Origin: Candidatus Competibacteraceae bacterium
GTDB taxonomy: Bacteria; Pseudomonadota; Gammaproteobacteria; Competibacterales; Competibacteraceae
Direction: 5' to 3'
NCBI GenBank assembly: GCA_003989065.1
Contig: RXIW01000025.1
Coordinates: 1 to 43,324, forward strand
DNA: 43,324 nucleotides
The position numbers were made by a program, and so were the translations under genes. Positions within the stretch are counted from its first letter, which is position 1; every line of letters begins with the position of its first letter. Under the pieces are notes generated by a model, which was not told where the DNA came from, ran no database searches, and saw only the letters and a program-made list of their open reading frames with translations. Shown one piece after another: positions 25,490 to 34,507 of the stretch.

Positions 25490-26245
25490 TTACCGAAAGT
25501 CTCTCCCGACGCTCTCGGCGGCCTCCAGGGCGGCTTTGACCTTCCCCTGCTCCAGGGCCTCGCGTCCGGTCAGACCGTCGAGTTCGCCATGCGGCTGCAC
25601 CAGGAAGCGGTAGACCGCCCAGGGTCCGCCCAATCGCTCGTGCAGCACCGCAAGCTCGGCGTAAGGTTTTCCCTCGGCGTCGAGCTGCCAGACCGGGAAG
25701 CGGAAGCCGCGCTTCGCCCCGTCGAGGCCCAGGACCTGACCGCTCTGCCGTTTCGTGTTCACCGTCACGCGCGTCGTGCCGAGCATCTTGGCGAATGCAT
25801 CCGCGCTCAACATGTCGTCGCCGCCGAGGATCTCGGCCGCCCGCAGGCGACCGCGCTCGCGCGCGGCGGCGAGCGCCGCTTCCAGCTCGGCATCCGGCGC
25901 ACCCGCCTCCTCCACTGGCTCGGGCGCAGTCGCCACGTCTTCCACTGGCGTCAGGACCGTCTCACCTTCAGGGTCCACCTCGACGCGAAAGCTCACCGGC
26001 CGACCGGCTGTGCGGCTCTGGATGATCGCATCGCCATAGACCTGCAGGAGGACCTCCATCCGCTTGGGGTTGCTCGTAAGCGCCTTGGACGCCGTATCCG
26101 AAACCTCCAGCTTGAAGCCGGTAGCCCCCTTCGGTAGGGCCTGATTCCGGCCGACGAAAAAGGCCGTGCCGGCTGACTTCCCAGCCGTCCCGACCTGCCG
26201 GCCCGCGTCGCTGTGAATACCTGACTTTGATTTTGGAGCTGCCAT
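25490..26245 (-). CDS. Xre/MbcA/ParS-type antitoxin with an N-terminal extension
   Basis: 251 residues from the ATG at 26245, which has GGAGGT seven bases upstream. The C-terminal part (GGPWAVYRFLVQPHGELDGL, then REALEQGKVKAALEAAE) matches the toxin-binding region of RES-partner antitoxins. Upstream is a helix-turn-helix-like segment LSADAFAKMLGTTRVTVNTKRQSG. The first ~120 residues (basic, with FFVGRNQALPKGATGF and a Glu/Pro/Val-rich stretch) are additional to the usual ~150-residue antitoxin and I do not recognise them. It should neutralise the RES toxin and probably represses its own promoter. Confidence 0.85.
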   Translation of the reverse strand: MAAPKSKSGIHSDAGRQVGTAGKSAGTAFFVGRNQALPKGATGFKLEVSDTASKALTSNPKRMEVLLQVYGDAIIQSRTAGRPVSFRVEVDPEGETVLTPVEDVATAPEPVEEAGAPDAELEAALAAARERGRLRAAEILGGDDMLSADAFAKMLGTTRVTVNTKRQSGQVLGLDGAKRGFRFPVWQLDAEGKPYAELAVLHERLGGPWAVYRFLVQPHGELDGLTGREALEQGKVKAALEAAESVGRDFR

Positions 26246-26266
26246 AGTCCAACCTCCGTTGGAGCA

Positions 26267-26295
26267 TATATGGCAAAGATTCATAAATTCGTCAA
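26267..26295 (-). promoter_or_regulatory. Candidate sigma-70 promoter of the toxin-antitoxin operon
   Basis: On the minus strand, TTGACG (26290-26295) and CATATA (26267-26272) are separated by exactly 17 bases, immediately upstream of the antitoxin ribosome-binding site. Direct ACGAA repeats around the -35 hexamer could be antitoxin binding sites. Confidence 0.5.
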
Positions 26296-26452
26296 GTTCG
26301 TAAAGTCCCTTCGCTCGGCGGCTCGCCTCGTGAAGGAGAAGGTTTACAGTTAAGTACTGCCTCTCGACAGCGTGGGCTTACCAAGTACGGCGCGGTCACG
26401 GTTGACTTTGAGGATGAAAACTGAGTTGTAAGGCTCTGCGTGAGACATAGCA

Positions 26453-28276
26453 CTAACCCCAGTCGGCTTTGCGGTCGCGTTCGCGCGCGGCGCGGTCGCG
26501 TTCGATCAGGTCGAGCAGTTCGTCGCGGGCGGTCTGGGCGATGGAGATCAGTTGCGACTCGTCCTGATAGTAGGGATACATGGCCTCGAGCGCGGCCAGA
26601 TCGTGACGCCGGAAGGTGTCGGCGGCCTGCCGCGCCTCGTAGGCGCCGAGCCCCAGTTCCTGCAGCACCCGCCGACCGGCCCGCAACGCCGATTCGAAGG
26701 TTTCCCGTTCGATGCGGTCGATGCCCCGGTTCAACAGGCCGAAGACATGGCTGACGTTGCGGGCGCGCGCCACCATGATCACCTCGGGATAATGCTCGCG
26801 CACCGTATCCACCAACCGCAGGTTGGCGTCGACGTCATCCAGCGCGACCACCAGCAGGCGGGCCTTGGCGATGCCGGCGGCTTCCAGCAGGTCGAGGCGG
26901 GTGGCGTCGCCGTAGAACACCTGAATACCGAAGCGGCGCACTACGGCGATCTGGTCGGGATCGTGATCGAGCACGGTGGCGGCGATCCCGTTGGCGAACA
27001 GCAACCGGCCGACGATCTGGCCGAAGCGTCCGAAGCCGGCGATGATCACCGGCGACTCCTGCGGTGGGATCGGGTCGGGGTCGGGTTCGGCCGCCGCGTA
27101 ACGGGGCGCCAGCCAGTGCTGATAGATCAGCAGCAGGAACGGCGCGGTCGCCATCGACAGCGCCACGCTCAGGGTCAGCAGGGCGGCCTGCTCGCGCGAG
27201 ATCAACCCGGCCGGGGCCAACAGGCCGAGAATGACGAAGGCGAATTCGCCGCCTGGAGCCAGCAACGCCGCTAGCAGCCAGCGCTGGGCTAGCGGCGCGC
27301 CCAATGGCCGGGCGATCGCTCGTAGAACCAGCAGCTTGGTCAGCAATAGGCCACCGGTCAGAGCCAGCACCGTCCCCGGATGGGCGATCAACAGCGCCAG
27401 ATCGATCGACATGCCGATGGCGATGAAGAACAGGCCCAGCAGCAGCCCCTTGAACGGCTCCAGATCGGCTTCCAGGGCATGGCGGTACTCCGACTTGGCC
27501 AGCACCACCCCGGCCAGGAAAGCGCCCAGGGCCATCGACAGACCGGCGCGCTGCATCAGGACGGCGATGATCACCACGATCAGCAAAGCGCCGGCGGTGA
27601 ACAGCTCGCGGATCCCGGTGCGGGCGATCAGCCGCAGGATCGGGCCGGCCACGAACAGGCCGGTGACCAGGATGCCGGCGATGGCGGCCAGCCCGAAGCC
27701 GACCGAGGCGGCGGAGGCAGCGGAGGCAGCGGAGGCAGCGGAGGCAGCGGTTGCGCCGCTGCGGTCGAGCAGGGAAGGCAGGGCGATCAGGGGCAGAGCG
27801 GCGATGTCCTGAAACAGCAGAATTCCCAGGGTCAGTTGGCCGAACGGGGTCGGCAACAGATTCTGCTCGTTCAGGGTCCGGGCGGCGATGGCGGTGGAGG
27901 ACAGCGCCAGGGTCAGGCCCAACACCAGCGCCGGGGCGAGTTCCAGGCCCAGAGCCAGTCCCGCGCCGGCCAGCAGCCCGCCGCAGGCCAGCAGCTGAAC
28001 GCCGCCGCCACCGAACACGTCCCGCCGCATCTGCCACAAACGGCGCGGCTCCAGCTCCAGGCCGATCATGAATAGCATCAGCACCACGCCGAATTCGGCG
28101 AAATGCAGGATGCTGTCGACGTCGCGCACCAGGCCCAGGCCGGCTGGTCCGATGGCGATGCCGGCGATCAGATAGCCCAGCACCGCTCCCAGTCCCAGCC
28201 GCACCGACAGCGACACGCACAGCACGGCGGCGGTCAGGTAGATCAGGGTATTGCCCAGCCAGGCTGGTTCGTGCAT
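26453..28276 (-). CDS. Kef-type potassium/proton antiporter (CPA2 family, KefB/KefC-like)
   Basis: 607 residues. The first ~390 residues form a CPA2 antiporter of about 12 membrane segments, including VLGYLIAGIAIGPAGLGLV, FGVVLMLFMIGLELEPRRLW (the E/L-rich family motif) and LALSSTAIAARTLNE. A cytosolic RCK/TrkA-N domain follows: PVIIAGFGRFGQIVGRLL gives the GxGxxG nucleotide site, then VFYGDATRLDLLEAAG. In E. coli such proteins export potassium in exchange for protons during electrophile stress, gated by glutathione adducts and aided by the KefF/KefG flavoprotein, for which a homologue lies just upstream. The ATG at 28276 was chosen over an upstream in-frame codon because the conserved first helix begins there. 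A low-complexity Ala-Ala-Ser repeat interrupts a loop after RSGATA. Confidence 0.92.
   Translation of the reverse strand: MHEPAWLGNTLIYLTAAVLCVSLSVRLGLGAVLGYLIAGIAIGPAGLGLVRDVDSILHFAEFGVVLMLFMIGLELEPRRLWQMRRDVFGGGGVQLLACGGLLAGAGLALGLELAPALVLGLTLALSSTAIAARTLNEQNLLPTPFGQLTLGILLFQDIAALPLIALPSLLDRSGATAASAASAASAASAASVGFGLAAIAGILVTGLFVAGPILRLIARTGIRELFTAGALLIVVIIAVLMQRAGLSMALGAFLAGVVLAKSEYRHALEADLEPFKGLLLGLFFIAIGMSIDLALLIAHPGTVLALTGGLLLTKLLVLRAIARPLGAPLAQRWLLAALLAPGGEFAFVILGLLAPAGLISREQAALLTLSVALSMATAPFLLLIYQHWLAPRYAAAEPDPDPIPPQESPVIIAGFGRFGQIVGRLLFANGIAATVLDHDPDQIAVVRRFGIQVFYGDATRLDLLEAAGIAKARLLVVALDDVDANLRLVDTVREHYPEVIMVARARNVSHVFGLLNRGIDRIERETFESALRAGRRVLQELGLGAYEARQAADTFRRHDLAALEAMYPYYQDESQLISIAQTARDELLDLIERDRAARERDRKADWG
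27711..27746. repeat. Four tandem 9-base repeats inside the Kef antiporter gene
   Basis: The unit GCGGAGGCA is repeated four times exactly, with partial copies at both ends. On the coding strand it encodes Ala-Ala-Ser repeats in a loop between membrane segments. Loss or gain of a unit would keep frame. Confidence 0.85.
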
Positions 28277-28284
28277 GGGCGTCC

Positions 28285-28827
28285 TCAGGCTGCCGTGAGC
28301 CAGGCCGGATAGCGGGTCAGCCGATCGCGATAACGGGCGACCCAGTCCTGCAGCTCGGCGCTGCTCAGTTGCGGCGCGCCGTGGATGATCCAGGGCGGCA
28401 ACCAGTGCATGCCGCACAGCCGCACGGTTTGGACTAGGGGAGCGAGGAAGGTCTCGTAATCGAAGCCGTGGATGCCGTCGGCGGCATAGGCGGACTGCGC
28501 GCCGCCGGTGGTGGTCACGCACCAGAAATGCTTGCCGACCAGGGCCGCGCCGCCGGGGCCATAGGCCCAGCCGCTGGTCAGCACCATTTCGATCCACAGC
28601 TGGAACAGGGCCGGCGGCCGGTACCAGTAGGTTGGATACTGGCAGACGACCAGCTCGGCGGCGCGCAGCGCATCCTGCTCGGCCCGCGCGTCGATGTCGT
28701 AGTCGGGATAGCGCTCGTACAGATCATGGATCGCAACGCCCGCCGCTGCCGCTGCGGCGATTAACCGTCCGTTGACGGCCGAACGTCGCCCCTGCGGGTG
28801 GGCATAGAGGATCAGGATGTTATTTAT
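28285..28827 (-). CDS. KefF-like NAD(P)H oxidoreductase, probable ATA start
   Basis: 180 residues if initiated at ATA (28827). From the second residue on it follows E. coli KefF: NNILILYAHPQGRRS, DLYERYPDYDIDARAEQDAL, VVCQYPTYWYRPPALFQLW, SGWAYGPGGAALVGKHFW, VTTTGG and MHWLPPW. An internal Met at 28587 would delete the flavin-binding first half. No ATG, GTG or TTG is available in frame before the previous stop; GGGGGA lies about six bases ahead of the ATA, and the stop of the 47-residue gene upstream overlaps it, so reinitiation may compensate for the rare codon. KefF binds FMN and activates KefC in E. coli. Here it precedes the Kef antiporter by eight bases, same strand. Confidence 0.85.
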   Translation of the reverse strand: MNNILILYAHPQGRRSAVNGRLIAAAAAAGVAIHDLYERYPDYDIDARAEQDALRAAELVVCQYPTYWYRPPALFQLWIEMVLTSGWAYGPGGAALVGKHFWCVTTTGGAQSAYAADGIHGFDYETFLAPLVQTVRLCGMHWLPPWIIHGAPQLSSAELQDWVARYRDRLTRYPAWLTAA

Positions 28828-28963
28828 GGTAAATCCCCCGCGCCGCGCTGCCGGGCGCGCTCTTGGTCTCGCTGGCGCTGAACAGGCTCCAGCCGCGATA
28901 TTGGCCGGTGGCGAACAGCGCCAGAATCAGAATGCCGCTGAGCAGATAGCTGCGATAGAGCAT
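28820..28963 (-). CDS. 47-residue single-pass membrane miniprotein
   Basis: ATG at 28961-28963, TAA at 28820-28822. The translation begins MLYRSYLLSGILILALF, one short membrane helix, followed by a soluble tail of Gly/Trp/Ser-rich sequence (GQYRGWSLFSASE) ending IYHK. An AGGA site lies about 10 bases upstream. The start is 39 bases after the stop of the DUF4178 gene, and its stop overlaps the KefF start, so it bridges the two units. I recall similar small membrane proteins next to DUF4178 genes, but cannot name the family. Positive charges before the helix suggest N-in topology. Function unknown. Confidence 0.6.
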   Translation of the reverse strand: MLYRSYLLSGILILALFATGQYRGWSLFSASETKSAPGSAARGIYHK

Positions 28964-29001
28964 GGTGAAAGCGTCCTGGGCGGGTTGGAAGAAACGCGGG
29001 A

Positions 29002-30933
29002 TCAGTCATCGTCGTCGCTGTCCTTGCCGGCGGTGCTGTAGTCGCTTTCCGCCCAGCGCGCGCGTTCGAACGCCCAGGCGCGCCAGCGGAAGATGATCGG
29101 CACGATCAGCAGACCCAGCAAGGCCAGGAAGAAATTGGCCCAGCTCGGCACATCGCGCAGGATGGTGAAGGTACAGGTCACGGTCGGTGCGCCCGGCGGC
29201 AATTCGGCCTCGATGCTGAGAGAGTAGAGGCCGGCCGGGATCGCCGGCAATACCGCCTCGTCGCTGGCGTTACCCTCCGACCAGCGCTCCCCGTCGTCGA
29301 CTCCGGCGTAATAGCTGAGCTCGCGGCCGATGGCATGGCTGACGCCGCTGTCGCGCTCGATCAGGGCCAGATCGAGATAGATCCAGTTGTTGTTGAGATT
29401 GCTCTGGGTCTTGATGACCAGATTGGAAGGGCGGCCGCTGAGCGCGAACGGTTCGCTGTCCAGCGTCTTGTCCTTGGTGTCGGCATTGAAGACGAAGGTT
29501 TGCTGATGGACCTTGCGATCGACGGACAGGATGAGCGTAGCCAGCTGGCCGAGCGCCAGCAGGCCCAGGAACAGCCAGAACAGTCGCCGGAATTTGGGTC
29601 GCTGCGTCTCGTAGGGCGAGGGCTGGTTGGCGCCGATGCCGATCCGCGTCGGCAGGGGCTCGTCCAGCTGGAATGCGGTCTGGATCGTTTCGGGCTCGAT
29701 GTATTCGGCCTGCGACCAGACGGCTTCCTTCGGAGTCAGTTCCAGGCTCAGTTGCCACGGCGGGGCGATGTAGTCGCGGATTTCGCAGGGTTCGCCGACC
29801 CGAACCCGCCAGTAGAATTCGCCCAGCACGTAGCTGACCTCAGCTTGGCAGGTCTGGAAATGGCGGTATTGGCGGTCCTGATAATGGGCGCGGCCGGCCG
29901 CGCCGTAGCCGGTCGCCAGCGGCGGTTCGATGGTGGTCTGCACCAGGCTCCAGTGGCCGTTGTACTCCACCAGCCAGCGAAAGCCCTGCTCGCGGTGGAA
30001 CAGCAGGTGCTCGCTCCAGTCGTACTCGATGCCCTCCACCCGCATGGTCCGGCGCAGATAGCCGATGACTTCGTACTCGACCTCGGCCAGTGGGCCGCGG
30101 CTGCCGAGTGGAATGGCGGGCTGGTGTTTGATCCGGGCGTTGAAGCGGGACAGGATGCGGAAATTGTCGTCCGTGATGTCGATGATGGAGCCACAGGTGC
30201 CGCAGGCCAGGGTTTCGGTGTGGCCCTTGGCGCGGATGCTGAGCGAACTGCCGCAGCCGGGGCATTGGAAGGACTGGGCCTGGATGCCGGCGTCGGGTTC
30301 CCAGCCGACCGGCATCACCTCGCGCAGCCGGCTCAGCTTGAGGTCGTCGAAGCGGACCTGCTCGCCGAGAAAGACCAGCGGCGGGTCTTCGCTGTAGTCG
30401 AGGGTGGCGAACACTTGGCCGGCGGCCTGCAGATCCACCACCGGCGCATCGTAGCCGGGACCGACCCGGATCGGCAGCTCGCCTTCGCCGGCGATGCAGC
30501 GGGCGGTTTCGATGTGGGTGACCTGAAAGGCGCGGCCCTTCAGGGCCAGGTTCTGGCCGGCGCGCAGCTCGGCGAAGGGCGGCAACGGTTCGGATGGCTG
30601 AATCAGGGCGGTCACCGCATAGTTGCCCAGCGTTTCGCCCAGCCAGCCGCTGCGCTGATTCTCGAATAGCAGATACCACTCGTTCCAGATGCCCTGGCCG
30701 TAGCGCAACTGGATGCGGCCGACCACGGTGAAGCGGGTCTTGCGATACACACCTTCGGTGCCGAGCTGGATCGGCGACGGATCCGGCAGCAGTTCCGCCA
30801 TCTTCCCGATGTTTTCCAGTTCCAGATCGTGGCGGATCAGGGTGCTCTTGCAGTAGTCGCAAACCGTCAGGATGGAAACGACCGACTGGAACGTAATCGT
30901 GGCTCCACAGGAGGGACAGTTGGCGGTTTTCAT
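29002..30933 (-). CDS. DUF4178 protein with zinc ribbons and two membrane segments
   Basis: 643 residues. An N-terminal zinc ribbon has CPSCGATITF and CDYCKSTL (8-11 and 25-28), a second has CPGCGSSL and CGTCGSII (about 224-246). Each precedes a DUF4178-like beta-rich region (about 55-200 and 275-400; both contain the same kind of motif, GRIQLRYGQGIWNEWYLLF and GYLRRTMRVEGIEYDWSEHLLF). Membrane segments are near 450-470 and 603-620, with a periplasmic region between. The C-terminus is acidic. DUF4178 genes are often found with DUF350, aminopropyltransferase and flavoprotein genes; the latter two lie 4-6 kb downstream here. A membrane-associated role in that system is likely but no biochemical function is known to me. 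Confidence 0.82.
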   Translation of the reverse strand: MKTANCPSCGATITFQSVVSILTVCDYCKSTLIRHDLELENIGKMAELLPDPSPIQLGTEGVYRKTRFTVVGRIQLRYGQGIWNEWYLLFENQRSGWLGETLGNYAVTALIQPSEPLPPFAELRAGQNLALKGRAFQVTHIETARCIAGEGELPIRVGPGYDAPVVDLQAAGQVFATLDYSEDPPLVFLGEQVRFDDLKLSRLREVMPVGWEPDAGIQAQSFQCPGCGSSLSIRAKGHTETLACGTCGSIIDITDDNFRILSRFNARIKHQPAIPLGSRGPLAEVEYEVIGYLRRTMRVEGIEYDWSEHLLFHREQGFRWLVEYNGHWSLVQTTIEPPLATGYGAAGRAHYQDRQYRHFQTCQAEVSYVLGEFYWRVRVGEPCEIRDYIAPPWQLSLELTPKEAVWSQAEYIEPETIQTAFQLDEPLPTRIGIGANQPSPYETQRPKFRRLFWLFLGLLALGQLATLILSVDRKVHQQTFVFNADTKDKTLDSEPFALSGRPSNLVIKTQSNLNNNWIYLDLALIERDSGVSHAIGRELSYYAGVDDGERWSEGNASDEAVLPAIPAGLYSLSIEAELPPGAPTVTCTFTILRDVPSWANFFLALLGLLIVPIIFRWRAWAFERARWAESDYSTAGKDSDDDD

Positions 30934-31150
30934 GCTTTTATATCATCATCTTCTAGGATAGACACCGGGACGACAGCAAGACAAAGCTTAGCAGACCAAG
31001 CCCGAACCCCAACACCCGGCAGGCTCCCCGAGGCGGAACCGATCGTTGCCAACCACGCCGCTAATCCGGCTGCAGGCGAATTTTTCGATTTTCCCTGACG
31101 GGTATGCAGTAAAGTGAAATGAGATAATTACCACCATCTGGAATTTACTC

Positions 31151-33352
<2,202 letters not shown>

Positions 33353-33366
33353 GTCAAGTAGCAGAA

Positions 33367-33397
33367 AAACCCCGGTCAGTCACACTGGTCGGGGTTT
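33367..33397. terminator. Bidirectional intrinsic terminator
   Basis: AAACCCCGGTCAG and CTGGTCGGGGTTT form a 13-pair stem with two G-U pairs around a TCACA loop. It lies 14 bases after the amylase stop and 52 bases after the DUF29 gene's stop. The minus-strand side is followed by TTTTT, the plus-strand side by TTT. Confidence 0.7.
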
Positions 33398-33449
33398 CTG
33401 GCTTCTATCACAGTAGCCAGTGCCAGTGGCCATAGTGGGACGGATTCAA

Positions 33450-33887
33450 TCAGTCGGGCCAATACTCCGGGTCCATGATTTGCTCAACCGTGAATGAGCA
33501 GACCTCCGGGAAGGTGGGTAGCGGTAGATCGGTTTCTGCTGCTGCATACTCGCGGGCCAGCGGGTATTCGCCGGTGATCATATCTGGAATCTTCGGCTGC
33601 AGACTGGGGCTGTCTTTCACTCGCTTGGCAAGCTGATGGCGTCCATCCCGGATAGAGAGCTTCCAACTGGTCCCACGCCGTTCCGGCTGATAGCGCCACT
33701 TGAGCAAGTGCAACATGACATTGCGCAAGTAGCTTTCCAGCGCTCTCCGGCTGTTTGCGCCCATGTCTTCAATCTCGTCAATCAAGTGAGCAGTATCCAG
33801 TTCCGCTGATAGCCCTTGGCGCAACAGCGCCGCCTGTTGCTGGGTCCACAGGTAGAAATCGGTGTCGTAGGTGGTGGAATTCGGCAT
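33450..33887 (-). CDS. DUF29 family protein, copy 1
   Basis: 145 residues from the ATG at 33887, which lines up with the start of the adjacent copy; an upstream in-frame codon would add 15 residues. DUF29 marks are YDTDFYLWTQQQAALLRQG, a HLIDEIEDMG segment, ESYLRNVMLHLLKWRYQP, SWKLSIRDGR and the C-terminal EQIMDPEYWPD. The family is small, helical and cytosolic and is common in cyanobacteria and some proteobacteria, often in multiple copies. Its function is unknown. This gene is downstream of its twin, 45 bases apart. Confidence 0.88.
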   Translation of the reverse strand: MPNSTTYDTDFYLWTQQQAALLRQGLSAELDTAHLIDEIEDMGANSRRALESYLRNVMLHLLKWRYQPERRGTSWKLSIRDGRHQLAKRVKDSPSLQPKIPDMITGEYPLAREYAAAETDLPLPTFPEVCSFTVEQIMDPEYWPD

Positions 33888-33932
33888 AGCGCGGGTCTCC
33901 GTCAATGCGCGTGGTCGTTCACTCGGATTCAA

Positions 33933-34370
33933 TCAGTCGGGCCAATACTCCAGGTCCATGATTTGCTCAATCGTGAACGGGCAGATCTCTGGGAAAGAGG
34001 ACAACGGCAAGCTGGTTTCATCAGCGGCCTGTCGGCGTGCTCCTGGATATTCTGCCATTGCCAGTTCGGGTAACTGTGGTTTCAGGCTTGGGCTGTCCCG
34101 TAGCAACCGTTCGATTTCTCTACGACCGTTCGAGACGGACAACCGCCAGCTTTTCCCGCGCTGATTGGGTTGAAACTGCCATTTCAGTAAGTGGGTCAGG
34201 ATCACGAACAGATAGCTTTCGATGGCGCGGCGGTCGCTCTTGCCCATGCTCTCGATTTCCTCAGCCAGGTTCGTCACATCAACCGCCTGCAACTGCCCTT
34301 GACGCAACAGCGCCGCCTGTTGCTGGGTCCACAGGTAGAAATCGGTGTCGTAGGTGGTGGAATCCGGCAT
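33933..34370 (-). CDS. DUF29 family protein, copy 2
   Basis: 145 residues. Exactly the same length as the downstream copy and nearly identical in the first ~25 residues (STTYDTDFYLWTQQQAALLRQG) and last ~15 (FTIEQIMDLEYWPD), but more divergent in the middle (NLAEEIESMGKSDRR, HLLKWQFQPNQRGKSW). Unequal divergence suggests gene conversion at the ends or selection on the termini. It is probably transcribed from its own promoter in the 137 bases upstream. Function unknown. Confidence 0.88.
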   Translation of the reverse strand: MPDSTTYDTDFYLWTQQQAALLRQGQLQAVDVTNLAEEIESMGKSDRRAIESYLFVILTHLLKWQFQPNQRGKSWRLSVSNGRREIERLLRDSPSLKPQLPELAMAEYPGARRQAADETSLPLSSFPEICPFTIEQIMDLEYWPD

Positions 34371-34507
34371 GGCGTGAGCCTCCGTCAGTGTGCAGGATCG
34401 TTCACAGCAAAACTTTGGACAATCCGGTGGGCTACAAGATCGCCTATGAACCCTCCCGAAAGTTGGGACTTCCGAGAAGATCGAGGCAGTTCAGCATTCG
34501 CCGTCGT

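Larger units (their letters stand above)
33441..34370. repeat. 483-base direct tandem duplication (DUF29 genes)
   Basis: Corresponding points of the two copies are 483 bases apart at both ends (stops 33450/33933, starts 33887/34370), and similarity continues into the upstream ribosome-binding region (CTCCGTCAATG versus CTCCGTCAGTG). Roughly 65 bases at the gene starts and 60 at the ends are almost identical. Confidence 0.85.

Noticed and set aside
28276-28597. Extended N-terminus of the Kef antiporter
   Set aside because: The added sequence is an out-of-frame reading of the KefF-like gene; the conserved first helix starts at 28276.
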